Shown here piece by piece: positions 1-5,014 of a stretch of 6,325 nt of DNA (positions are counted from its first letter, which is position 1; the number at the start of each line of letters is the position of its first letter). The DNA comes from Elusimicrobia bacterium RIFCSPHIGHO2_02_FULL_57_9 (lineage in GTDB: Bacteria > Elusimicrobiota > Elusimicrobia > UBA1565 > UBA9628): NCBI GenBank assembly GCA_001800015.1, contig MGUO01000083.1, positions 4,502-10,826 of the forward strand, given 5' to 3'. The position numbers were made by a program, and so were the translations under genes. The notes below the pieces were generated by a model. The model saw only the letters and a list, made by a program, of their open reading frames with translations. It did not search any database and was not told the DNA's origin.

Positions 1-1
1 G

Positions 2-280
2 TACACCCGGGCCAAGATCGGCGGTTTTTCCAAAGTAGTTCATTTCGACATGGCTTTTAACACCGACTATTCCTGGTCTCTGCTTGGAGCCGCTGAAAGC
101 TGCGGGGCGGGCGGAGCGTTTGATGTCCGAAACGTCGCCACCCATGAGGCCGGCCATGTTTATGGCACGGCGCATAACAACGACTGCAACCTGACCATGA
201 ATCCCACGGCTGCCGGCGGTGAAACGATTAAATCTTCCTTGGCCCCCGGCGACCAGAAAGGGATTCAGGCCATTTATTGA
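2..280 (+). CDS. Matrixin-like zinc metalloprotease, C-terminal part (5' end outside window)
   Basis: The reading frame is open from the left edge and stops at TGA 278-280, giving 92 visible residues of a longer protein. It carries the extended metzincin zinc motif HExGHxxGxxH (HEAGHVYGTAH, bases 143-175): three histidine zinc ligands and the catalytic glutamate. A Met-turn candidate (LTMNP, Met codon 197-199) follows. Upstream, FDMAFNTDYSW and FDVRNVATHE match the usual matrixin pattern, in which a strand and a D-V-x-x-V-A-x-H-E helix precede the zinc site. All catalytic residues are present, so the enzyme is probably active, and matrixins normally act outside the cytoplasm. The signal peptide and any prodomain lie outside the window. 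The protein ends about 26 residues after the Met-turn, so the protease domain is C-terminal. Its last four bases overlap the start of the next gene, which looks like a degenerate paralogue. The substrate is unknown. Confidence 0.85.
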   Translation, partial: YTRAKIGGFSKVVHFDMAFNTDYSWSLLGAAESCGAGGAFDVRNVATHEAGHVYGTAHNNDCNLTMNPTAAGGETIKSSLAPGDQKGIQAIY

Positions 281-987
281 TTCTATTCGGTATTATTCTG
301 TTTCTGGCGGGCGGACTGCGCGCGCAGGAGCCTGTTGAGATTGAGAACTCGGTTTCCGTTTACCCGAGCTCCCTGCCTGCGCTTTGGCGGCGCAGCGTGC
401 GCTTGGTCCTGACGGACCAAGCGCCGCAGCGCGTCTGTCCCCAAGAAAATCGCGGGTTTAAGACCCTGGGGCATAAGGCGGCGGGAAAACTGGCTTATGA
501 GCTCGAGGCATCTGGCGCCCGGCTTTCCGTTTCCGAAACCCAAACGGCCTTGCGGGCATCCTGGGCCGCATGGGCTCGTCACGGCGCCATCCCGGCCTTG
601 GAGGGGGCCATATCGTCTGAGCCTCTTAGCTCTGTGTTCGCGCATGATCGACGCAATAGCGTTTCCTGGCAGCCGCTCTCCCCCTTCTCATCGGATACCT
701 TGGTGGCCGTGCAGCTGCTCATCGACCGGGAGAAGGGCAAGCTCATGGAGTTTGATATTGCTCTCAATGCCGAAGTCTCTTGGGCAACGGGGAAAGGCCC
801 TTTGCCTGCCTTGTCCTATGACGTGCAAAGCGCTCTGACCACGGCTTTTGGTTTTGTCCTGGGCCTGGGGGAGGTCCGGGACAGCGCGGCGTGCGGTTCG
901 GCCCTTTATCCTTTCTTGCGGTCCGGCGACAGAACCCGTAGGATTCTAGGGGAAGGCGACAAGGAAGCAATCCGGAAAATTTACTGA
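277..987 (+). CDS. Secreted, catalytically inactive matrixin-like paralogue
   Basis: This 236-residue protein starts at TTG 277, whose bases overlap the upstream TGA (TTGA). It is the only ATG/GTG/TTG start between the in-frame TAA at 229-231 and the hydrophobic leader. Residues 2-14 are a short signal-like segment, with likely cleavage after LRA (residue 16); a basic n-region is missing. The C-terminal third parallels the preceding protease: EFDIALNAEVSW (158-169) with FDMAFNTDYSW, YDVQSALTTAFGFVLGLGE (181-199) with FDVRNVATHEAGHVYGTAH, and LGEGDKEAIRKIY with LAPGDQKGIQAIY. At the zinc site His, Glu, His and His are replaced by Thr189, Ala190, Phe193 and Glu199, while the two glycines are kept. 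It should therefore bind no catalytic zinc. The frame is intact over the full length, so it reads as a maintained pseudoenzyme rather than a decayed gene. A partner, inhibitor or chaperone role for the active neighbour is inference. Confidence 0.75.
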   Translation: MILFGIILFLAGGLRAQEPVEIENSVSVYPSSLPALWRRSVRLVLTDQAPQRVCPQENRGFKTLGHKAAGKLAYELEASGARLSVSETQTALRASWAAWARHGAIPALEGAISSEPLSSVFAHDRRNSVSWQPLSPFSSDTLVAVQLLIDREKGKLMEFDIALNAEVSWATGKGPLPALSYDVQSALTTAFGFVLGLGEVRDSAACGSALYPFLRSGDRTRRILGEGDKEAIRKIY

Positions 988-1011
988 GCCGCGCTATTCC
1001 CTGGGGTTTTT

Positions 1012-1404
1012 CTAACGCAATACGGCCCAGACGCGCAAGAATAGTATAATCCCGGCCAATGACGAGCAGATGGTTCCGACGAATGCGGCGTAGAAGCCGT
1101 CGGTGCGCGGGTAAAAGGCAAAGCGGATAAGCAAAAGCGCCGCAGCCAGAAAACCGAAACCCACCATCAAGACAAAGAAGAAATAGTAGTCCAGCCACAT
1201 CAGATTTTTGTTATAGAAACATAGCGGGAAAGGCGCCCTGACAAACGAAGTCCAGCCCTCGCCTTGCAGCCAGGCGATGAGGGCGGCTGTGCCGAGCAAT
1301 AGCAAGCCCATCGTCGCTCCCCAAAGCACCCAAAGCCCTTCCCGTCGGGGATTAAGCTCGGGCTCGATGTTTGAATCTATTTCCACGGCCAAGTATCTTA
1401 GCAT
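1012..1404 (-). CDS. Small membrane protein with three predicted helices, unknown function
   Basis: I chose the ATG at 1404 (protein begins MLRYLAVEID, 130 residues). The frame continues upstream to 1614, but that extension lies antisense over the 5' end of the kinase gene and lacks membrane character. Three hydrophobic stretches are visible at about residues 23-46, 72-96 and 103-128. Helices 1 and 2 are separated by a roughly 25-residue polar/aromatic loop, and the N-terminus (about 22 residues) is acidic. The family is not recognised. No clear Shine-Dalgarno lies upstream, only an A-rich stretch. The gene converges with the pseudo-protease gene (24 bp gap at 988-1011) and diverges from the kinase gene across 24 bp. 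Evidence that it is real: coherent hydrophobic segmentation and the lack of any other gene in this 440-bp stretch. Confidence 0.6.
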   Translation of the reverse strand: MLRYLAVEIDSNIEPELNPRREGLWVLWGATMGLLLLGTAALIAWLQGEGWTSFVRAPFPLCFYNKNLMWLDYYFFFVLMVGFGFLAAALLLIRFAFYPRTDGFYAAFVGTICSSLAGIILFLRVWAVLR

Positions 1405-1414
1405 TTGTTTTTTT

Positions 1415-1422
1415 CTTATACT
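1415..1422. promoter_or_regulatory. Possible overlapping divergent -10 elements
   Basis: Between the divergent genes, the + strand reads TATACT at 1417-1422 (one mismatch to TATAAT), 7 bp before the kinase ATG at 1429. The - strand reads TATAAG at 1420-1415 (also one mismatch), 11 bp before the membrane-protein ATG at 1404. Either element would put transcription starts at or within a few bases of the start codon. No convincing -35 hexamer is seen at 16-18 bp spacing on either strand, so this is a suggestion only. Confidence 0.3.
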
Positions 1423-1428
1423 TAGGGG

Positions 1429-2859
1429 ATGGTAGACGCGCTCAGAAGCCTGTTTAAAGCCCGTTTTGGCGAGGCGGTGCAAACCGCGGCGCCTTTGGAG
1501 GGCGACGGTTCGCAGCGCAAGCTTTTCCGCCTCACCAGCCGCCAGCGCAGCGTGATCGGCGCCAGCAACCAGGACTTGCAGGAAAACAAGGCGTTTCTGG
1601 GATTCTCCAAGCATTTCCGCCGGGGCGGCCTGCCGGTTCCTGAGATTTACGCCGAAGACCCGGGGGGCCGGATTTACTTGGAGGAAGACCTGGGGGATAC
1701 CACGCTATTCGAGATGCTTTCGGCCCAGCGCAACGGCGGGGGGTTCTCCCAGTCCGTGATCGACATGTACCGGCAGGTGGCGCGCATTTTGCCTCGTTTT
1801 CAAGTTGAGGCCGGCAAAACCTTGAATTACAAGCTGTGCTACCCGCGCGGCAGTTTCGACAAGCAGTCCATGATGTGGGATTTGAATTATTTCAAGTATT
1901 ATTTCCTGCGCTTGAGCCATATCCCCTTCGATGAGCAGGCTCTGGAAAACGATTTCAGGCATTTCGTCGACTTTCTGCTGGCCGCCGAGCGAGACTTTTT
2001 TCTTTATCGCGATTTTCAATCCCGTAATATCATGATCAGGGACGGCAAGCCTTATTTCATCGATTATCAGGGTGGGCGCAAGGGCGCCTTGCAATACGAT
2101 ATCGCCTCGCTTTTATTCGACGCCAAGGCCGATATCCCTTTTGAGCTGCGCGACGAATTGCTGCGGCATTATTTAGAAGCGGTTTCTCAGGCCGTAAAAA
2201 TCAGCCGGGACGAGTTCATGAAATATTATCCTGGCTATGTCTATGTGCGCATCATGCAAGCCTTGGGGGCTTACGGCCTGCGCGGCTTTTACGAGCGCAA
2301 GCCCCATTTCCTGCAGAGCATTCCTTACGCCGTGCGCAACTTGGAGCATCAACTGCGCACCACCGAGCTGCCGGTCAAGCTCCCCGCGCTGATGCAGATT
2401 TTTAAGCGCATGGTCGCTTCCTCGGCTTTGCGGCAATTCGGCAAGGCCTCCCTTAAGCTGACCGTGCGCATCGAGAGCTTTTCCTATCACAAGGGCATGC
2501 CCGCCGATGATAAAGGGCACGGCGGCGGCTATGTGTTTGACTGCCGCGCCTTGCCCAACCCCGGCCAACAGGCGGAGTTTTCCCGGTTAACGGGCAAGGA
2601 TAAGGCCGTGATCGAATACCTGGAACAGCAGCCGGCCCTGGAGCGCTTCATGAAGGCCGTCTGCGAGATGGTGGACCCGGCCGTTGAGAATTATCAGACC
2701 CGTAATTTCACGGACTTGATGGTGGCCTTCGGCTGTACCGGCGGCCAGCACCGCTCGGTTTATTGCGCCGAGCGCTTAGCCGGGCATTTGCGCGCGAAAT
2801 ACCATGTGGCCGTGAAAGTGCGGCATCGCGAGCAGCAAAAAGAAGGGGCCGCTCAATAG
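1429..2859 (+). CDS. AmgK-like sugar kinase fused to RapZ C-terminal sensor domain
   Basis: The protein has 476 residues. Residues 1 to about 330 form an aminoglycoside-phosphotransferase-type kinase: an N-lobe with GDGSQRKLFRL (25-35), catalytic loop YRDFQSRN with Asp195 and Asn200, and metal-binding Asp212 in IDYQGG. The family includes AmgK, which phosphorylates the anomeric carbon of MurNAc/GlcNAc in cell-wall recycling. Residues about 343-467 match the RapZ C-terminal domain: SFSYHKGMP (350-358), VFDCRALPNPG (369-379), LTGKD (387-391) and the GCTGGQHRSVY loop (435-445). In E. coli RapZ this domain senses glucosamine-6-phosphate and binds the sRNA GlmZ. The usual N-terminal P-loop domain of RapZ is absent and the sugar kinase takes its place. 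An in-frame TAG at 1423-1425 makes ATG 1429 the first possible start; AGGGG abuts it with no spacing, so initiation may be leaderless. A MurU-like gene follows directly. Domain calls are firm; the substrate (MurNAc/GlcNAc) is inferred. Confidence 0.88.
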   Translation: MVDALRSLFKARFGEAVQTAAPLEGDGSQRKLFRLTSRQRSVIGASNQDLQENKAFLGFSKHFRRGGLPVPEIYAEDPGGRIYLEEDLGDTTLFEMLSAQRNGGGFSQSVIDMYRQVARILPRFQVEAGKTLNYKLCYPRGSFDKQSMMWDLNYFKYYFLRLSHIPFDEQALENDFRHFVDFLLAAERDFFLYRDFQSRNIMIRDGKPYFIDYQGGRKGALQYDIASLLFDAKADIPFELRDELLRHYLEAVSQAVKISRDEFMKYYPGYVYVRIMQALGAYGLRGFYERKPHFLQSIPYAVRNLEHQLRTTELPVKLPALMQIFKRMVASSALRQFGKASLKLTVRIESFSYHKGMPADDKGHGGGYVFDCRALPNPGQQAEFSRLTGKDKAVIEYLEQQPALERFMKAVCEMVDPAVENYQTRNFTDLMVAFGCTGGQHRSVYCAERLAGHLRAKYHVAVKVRHREQQKEGAAQ

Positions 2860-3591
2860 ATGAAGGCCATGATCCTGGCGGCCGGCGTGGGCAGCCGGCT
2901 GCGGCCGCTCACCGAATCCCTCCCCAAAGCCTTGGTTGTGGTGGAGGGCAAGCCCATGCTGGAGTTGGTGATCCGGCGTTTGATGGATGCCGGGGTTGAT
3001 CAGATTATCATCAATGTCTTTCATTTGGCGGATCGAATCGTCGATTTCGTGAATTCCAAGAAGAGCTTCGGCATCCCCATCGAGTTTTCCCGGGAAACCG
3101 AGCTTTTGGACACGGGGGGAGGCCTAAAAAAAGCCTCCTATTTTTTTGATGATGGCCGGCCTTTTTTCCTGCATAACGTGGATGTGTTCAGCGACATCGA
3201 TTTGAAGATGATGTACGATTTTCACGTCCAATTCCGCGCTTTGGCCACCCTGGCCGCGGAGTCCGATAGAAAAAGCGGGCGCTATCTTCTGTTCGATGAA
3301 AAGCTCCGCTTATGCGGCTGGGAGTCCGTGTCCGAAAAGCGCCAGAAATGGGCCGGGCAGCCAAGGCCGAAGGCCGAGCGCCTGGCGTTTTGCGGCATTC
3401 ATGTGATTTCCCCCGAGATCTTTCCCAAAATGAGCGAAACGGGGATTTTTTCCATCAATAAGACTTATCTGCGCCTGGCCGGTCAGGGCGAGCATATTCA
3501 GCCCTTCCTTTGCGACGGCTATTATTGGCGGGACATCGGGGCGGCGGGCAAGCTGGAAGAAGTGCGGGGCTCCCGCCCTCAAGCCCAGTAG
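2860..3591 (+). CDS. MurU-like sugar-1-phosphate nucleotidyltransferase
   Basis: This 243-residue protein has the hallmark of sugar nucleotidyltransferases at its N-terminus, AAGVGSRLRPLT followed by PKAL and KPMLE (residues 7-35). LDTGGGLKKA (83-92), a metal-binding Asp108 in NVDVF and a second acidic site, Asp225, in WRDIG complete the active site. It is near the size of MurU, which makes UDP-MurNAc from MurNAc-1-phosphate and UTP; mannose-1-phosphate or glucose-1-phosphate transferases are alternatives. ATG 2860 follows the upstream TAG with no gap. AAGGGG at 2843-2848 lies 11 nt before the start, so translation is probably coupled to the kinase gene. The pairing with an AmgK-like kinase is the main support for a MurU role. 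A terminator-like hairpin sits inside the gene (3118-3147), and the last 137 bp are overlapped antisense by the RluA-family gene. Confidence 0.82.
   Translation: MKAMILAAGVGSRLRPLTESLPKALVVVEGKPMLELVIRRLMDAGVDQIIINVFHLADRIVDFVNSKKSFGIPIEFSRETELLDTGGGLKKASYFFDDGRPFFLHNVDVFSDIDLKMMYDFHVQFRALATLAAESDRKSGRYLLFDEKLRLCGWESVSEKRQKWAGQPRPKAERLAFCGIHVISPEIFPKMSETGIFSINKTYLRLAGQGEHIQPFLCDGYYWRDIGAAGKLEEVRGSRPQAQ
3118..3147 (+). terminator. Terminator-like hairpin plus T-tract inside the nucleotidyltransferase gene
   Basis: GGAGGC (3118-3123) and GCCTCC (3133-3138) form a 6-bp all-Watson-Crick stem with a 9-nt A-rich loop, followed by TA and seven T. This has the shape of an intrinsic terminator. It encodes residues 87-96 in the conserved GGG-L-K-K-A motif, so coding constraint alone could produce it. 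If active, it would reduce full-length transcript when ribosomes lag. Confidence 0.35.
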
Positions 3592-4516
3592 CCGTTACCC
3601 CAAGGGATAGAAAATCGGCTGGCAGAGGGGCCGTCAATGTCAGTGGATTTTTTGTGCCGGGATGCTTGAGGGATAATTTAAAGGCATGCAGCATCTGGCG
3701 TTCAGCCCCGAGGGTTTTTAGATCTTCGCCGGTGATTTCTTTGCGTACGGCCTTTAGGTACAGCTCGCCTGAGCCGGTGTAGAGCTTATCGCCCAGCAGG
3801 GGATGGCCGAGCGAGGCCAGGTGCACGCGGATCTGATGCAAGCGTCCGGTTTTGGGCAGGGCGCGGATCAGCGAAAATTCGTGGTTTGCGGATAAGCGTT
3901 GGAACTCGGTCACCGCCGCTTGCCCGCTGCCGGCTGCTTGTCTGACCTTGATTTTCCCGCCCTCCCGGCCGATTGGAGCGTCCACGATCTTGCTTTCCCA
4001 CGGCACTTTCCCGGCCACGATCGCCAGGTATTCTTTTTGAATTCGCCGCGCATAAAATTGAGCGGTTAGGCCGCGCGCCGCTCCGGGGTTTTTAGTCAGA
4101 AGCAGAACGCCGCTGGTTTCACGGTCGAGGCGGTGAACCAGATGCAGTTTCTGGCCGGGGAATTGGCGGCGCAGGATGGAGGTTGCGGCGTTAAGCACGA
4201 TTTTATCCGTGGGATGGCTGAGCATGTCGCCTGGTTTGTTGACGGCCAGCAGATCATTGTCTTCGTAGATAACCGGAAGGCTTTCGTATTTTGACGGAGG
4301 CTCCTCGCGGCGGGGATAGCGGATGAGAACCGGTTGTCCCTCGGCGACGCGGGTGGAGGATTTTGCGGTTTTGCCGCGCAGAAAAACCTTGCCGTCCTCG
4401 ATAAGCCGCTGAACCTGGCGGCGGGAATAGCGATGCAGGCGTTGGGCCAGGAAGGCGTCCACGCGCAGGCCGTGTTGCGGCGTTTGGACTTGGAAGGGGA
4501 CTTCGACCCAATTCAT
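3455..4516 (-). CDS. RluA-family 23S/tRNA pseudouridine synthase, with antisense C-terminal extension
   Basis: The open frame has 353 residues. An S4-like RNA-binding domain occupies about residues 17-66 (LRVDAFLAQ, SRRQVQRLIEDGKVFLRG). The synthase domain follows from YEDNDLLAVNKP (84-95), with the RluA-family motif HRLDRETSG (128-136) and nucleophile Asp131, then GRLHQIRVHLASLGHPLLGD (224-243). This S4-plus-catalytic arrangement resembles RluC/RluD, which modify 23S rRNA; the exact target cannot be read. The family normally ends soon after the APLPADF stretch (295-302). Here the frame continues about 44 residues (310-353) antisense to the convergent nucleotidyltransferase gene, with low-complexity Pro/Arg-rich sequence. 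One fewer C in the CCC at about 3608-3610 would bring TAA into frame right after SLG, so the tail probably reflects stop loss or a base error. The start ATG overlaps the preceding gene's TGA (ATGA), which suggests an operon. Confidence 0.87.
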   Translation of the reverse strand: MNWVEVPFQVQTPQHGLRVDAFLAQRLHRYSRRQVQRLIEDGKVFLRGKTAKSSTRVAEGQPVLIRYPRREEPPSKYESLPVIYEDNDLLAVNKPGDMLSHPTDKIVLNAATSILRRQFPGQKLHLVHRLDRETSGVLLLTKNPGAARGLTAQFYARRIQKEYLAIVAGKVPWESKIVDAPIGREGGKIKVRQAAGSGQAAVTEFQRLSANHEFSLIRALPKTGRLHQIRVHLASLGHPLLGDKLYTGSGELYLKAVRKEITGEDLKTLGAERQMLHAFKLSLKHPGTKNPLTLTAPLPADFLSLGVTATGLEGGSPALLPACPPPRCPANNSRRKGRAEYARPDRPGADKSY

Positions 4517-4851
4517 GAGCCGTGCGCGGCGCTCTCGCTGCTCGGTGGCGAAGCCTGCCCTGTCACAGCGGCCGGCTTGGCGTTTTTATAGCGCTGCAGG
4601 GCCTGCTGATAGTCGTGGGTAAAACGGCTGTCCAATTCACTGGCGGCTTTATAGTCCGCCAGCAGCGCGGCGGCGGAAAGCTCCATCAGTTCACCGGCCT
4701 GGGCGCGGATTATCCACGCCTCGGCGTCCTTTGGATCGAGTTGGATGGCCCGGGGATTTTTTAGATCCAAGGCGATCGCGCGGTCAAGAAGCGTTTTAGC
4801 GGCGGCATATGAGGGAGATAGCAAGAAGAAGGCGGAAAAAGTTATACACAA
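4513..4851 (-). CDS. Small exported TPR-like protein (5' end uncertain)
   Basis: The coordinates take the TTG at 4851, giving 112 residues. A hydrophobic leader (CITFSAFFLLSPSYAAA) is followed by a helical, TPR-like region (AKTLLDRAIALD, LDPKDAEAWIIRAQ, ADYKAASELDSRF, YQQALQRYKN) and a polar Ala/Ser/Pro tail. It is probably periplasmic or membrane-tethered; function unknown. The start is doubtful. Basic residues KRR, expected in a signal-peptide n-region, lie just upstream of the TTG in the same frame, yet the only other ATG/GTG/TTG start is a GTG at 5001 that would translate straight through two palindromes. An ATG at 4892 in another frame would fit well if a -1 shift or a one-base error occurs at T TTA AAA (4857-4863). 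The 3' TGA overlaps the ATG of the pseudouridine synthase, so the two genes are probably co-transcribed. Confidence 0.55.
   Translation of the reverse strand: MCITFSAFFLLSPSYAAAKTLLDRAIALDLKNPRAIQLDPKDAEAWIIRAQAGELMELSAAALLADYKAASELDSRFTHDYQQALQRYKNAKPAAVTGQASPPSSESAAHGS
4842..4850 (+). promoter_or_regulatory. DnaA box-like TTATACACA
   Basis: This matches the DnaA box consensus TTATNCACA at every defined position. It lies in the left arm of the near-perfect palindrome and faces a second, weaker copy in the right arm. Two boxes alone do not make an origin, and no dnaA, dnaN or similar gene is nearby. Confidence 0.45.
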
Positions 4852-4870
4852 ACGTCTTTTAAAAGGCGTT

Positions 4871-4879
4871 GGTGGATAA
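4871..4879 (-). promoter_or_regulatory. DnaA box-like TTATCCACC (one mismatch)
   Basis: Read on the - strand this is TTATCCACC, one mismatch from the classical TTATCCACA at the last base. It points towards the perfect-match box at 4842-4850; 20 bp separate the two. The inverted arrangement comes from the surrounding palindrome. Confidence 0.4.
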
Positions 4880-4915
4880 CTTTTAGGGACATTGTAGGCC
4901 AGGCGTCGTTTTTTT

Positions 4916-4963
4916 AACCTCTGTATTTTGGGTCTGTTATAACAGACCCAAAATACAGAGGTT
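4916..4963. repeat. 48-bp perfect palindrome with no spacer
   Basis: Each 24-nt arm (AACCTCTGTATTTTG, then GGTCTGTTA) is followed directly by its exact reverse complement, with the centre at GTTA|TAAC (4939/4940). Symmetry stops at 4915 and 4964. It lies between the exported-protein gene (stop at 5015) and the TPR-like gene. A run of seven T precedes it on the + strand, and no T-tract follows it on either strand, so it is not a standard intrinsic terminator. In RNA from either strand it would form a very stable hairpin of about 22 bp. Possible roles: RNase III processing site, operator, or remnant of a small mobile palindrome. Confidence 0.9.
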
Positions 4964-5014
4964 CGTGAAGGAGAGGGTGCCGGCTGGGGCGGAGCAGTCA
5001 CTCTGGCGATTTTA

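Larger units (their letters stand above)
4837..4884. repeat. 48-bp near-perfect palindrome containing facing DnaA-box-like sites
   Basis: The two 24-nt arms match at 21 of 24 positions with no spacer; the centre TTTT|AAAA lies between 4860 and 4861. The arms begin AAAAGTTAT and end AACG-CTTTT. The right arm differs from a perfect copy at three positions. The palindrome covers the TTG start and probable signal-peptide region of the TPR-like gene. Confidence 0.8.
4852..5014. other. Intergenic region with two palindromes
   Basis: These 163 bp separate the exported-protein gene from the TTG of the TPR-like gene, an unusually long gap in an otherwise tightly packed - strand block. It holds the 48-bp perfect palindrome and the right half of the near-perfect one. 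No clear promoter hexamer pair is seen for the downstream TPR/pseudouridine-synthase pair, although the centre of the perfect palindrome (TTATAA) and the A-rich stretch beside it are AT-rich. Confidence 0.6.

Noticed and set aside
1012..1614. Membrane-protein gene extended to 1614
   Set aside because: The extra 70 residues are antisense to the well-supported kinase N-terminus, are not hydrophobic, and are not needed for the three-helix protein.
3126..3132. Programmed -1 frameshift at A AAA AAA in the nucleotidyltransferase gene
   Set aside because: The zero frame continues through conserved motifs to a normal C-terminus, and the only hairpin encloses the heptamer instead of following it.
4837..4963. 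Replication origin
   Set aside because: There are only two DnaA-box-like sites, no long AT-rich unwinding region, and no dnaA, dnaN, gyrB, rnpA or parAB gene nearby. A DnaA-responsive site is possible; an origin is not supported.
4916..4963. LexA/SOS box in the palindrome centre (CTGT-TATA-ACAG)
   Set aside because: The E. coli-type box needs 8 bases between CTGT and ACAG; here there are 4. No SOS gene follows.
4513..5001. TPR-like gene starting at GTG 5001
   Set aside because: This would translate both palindromes into a 50-residue basic/Pro-rich N-terminus placed before an evident signal peptide, and it has no Shine-Dalgarno.
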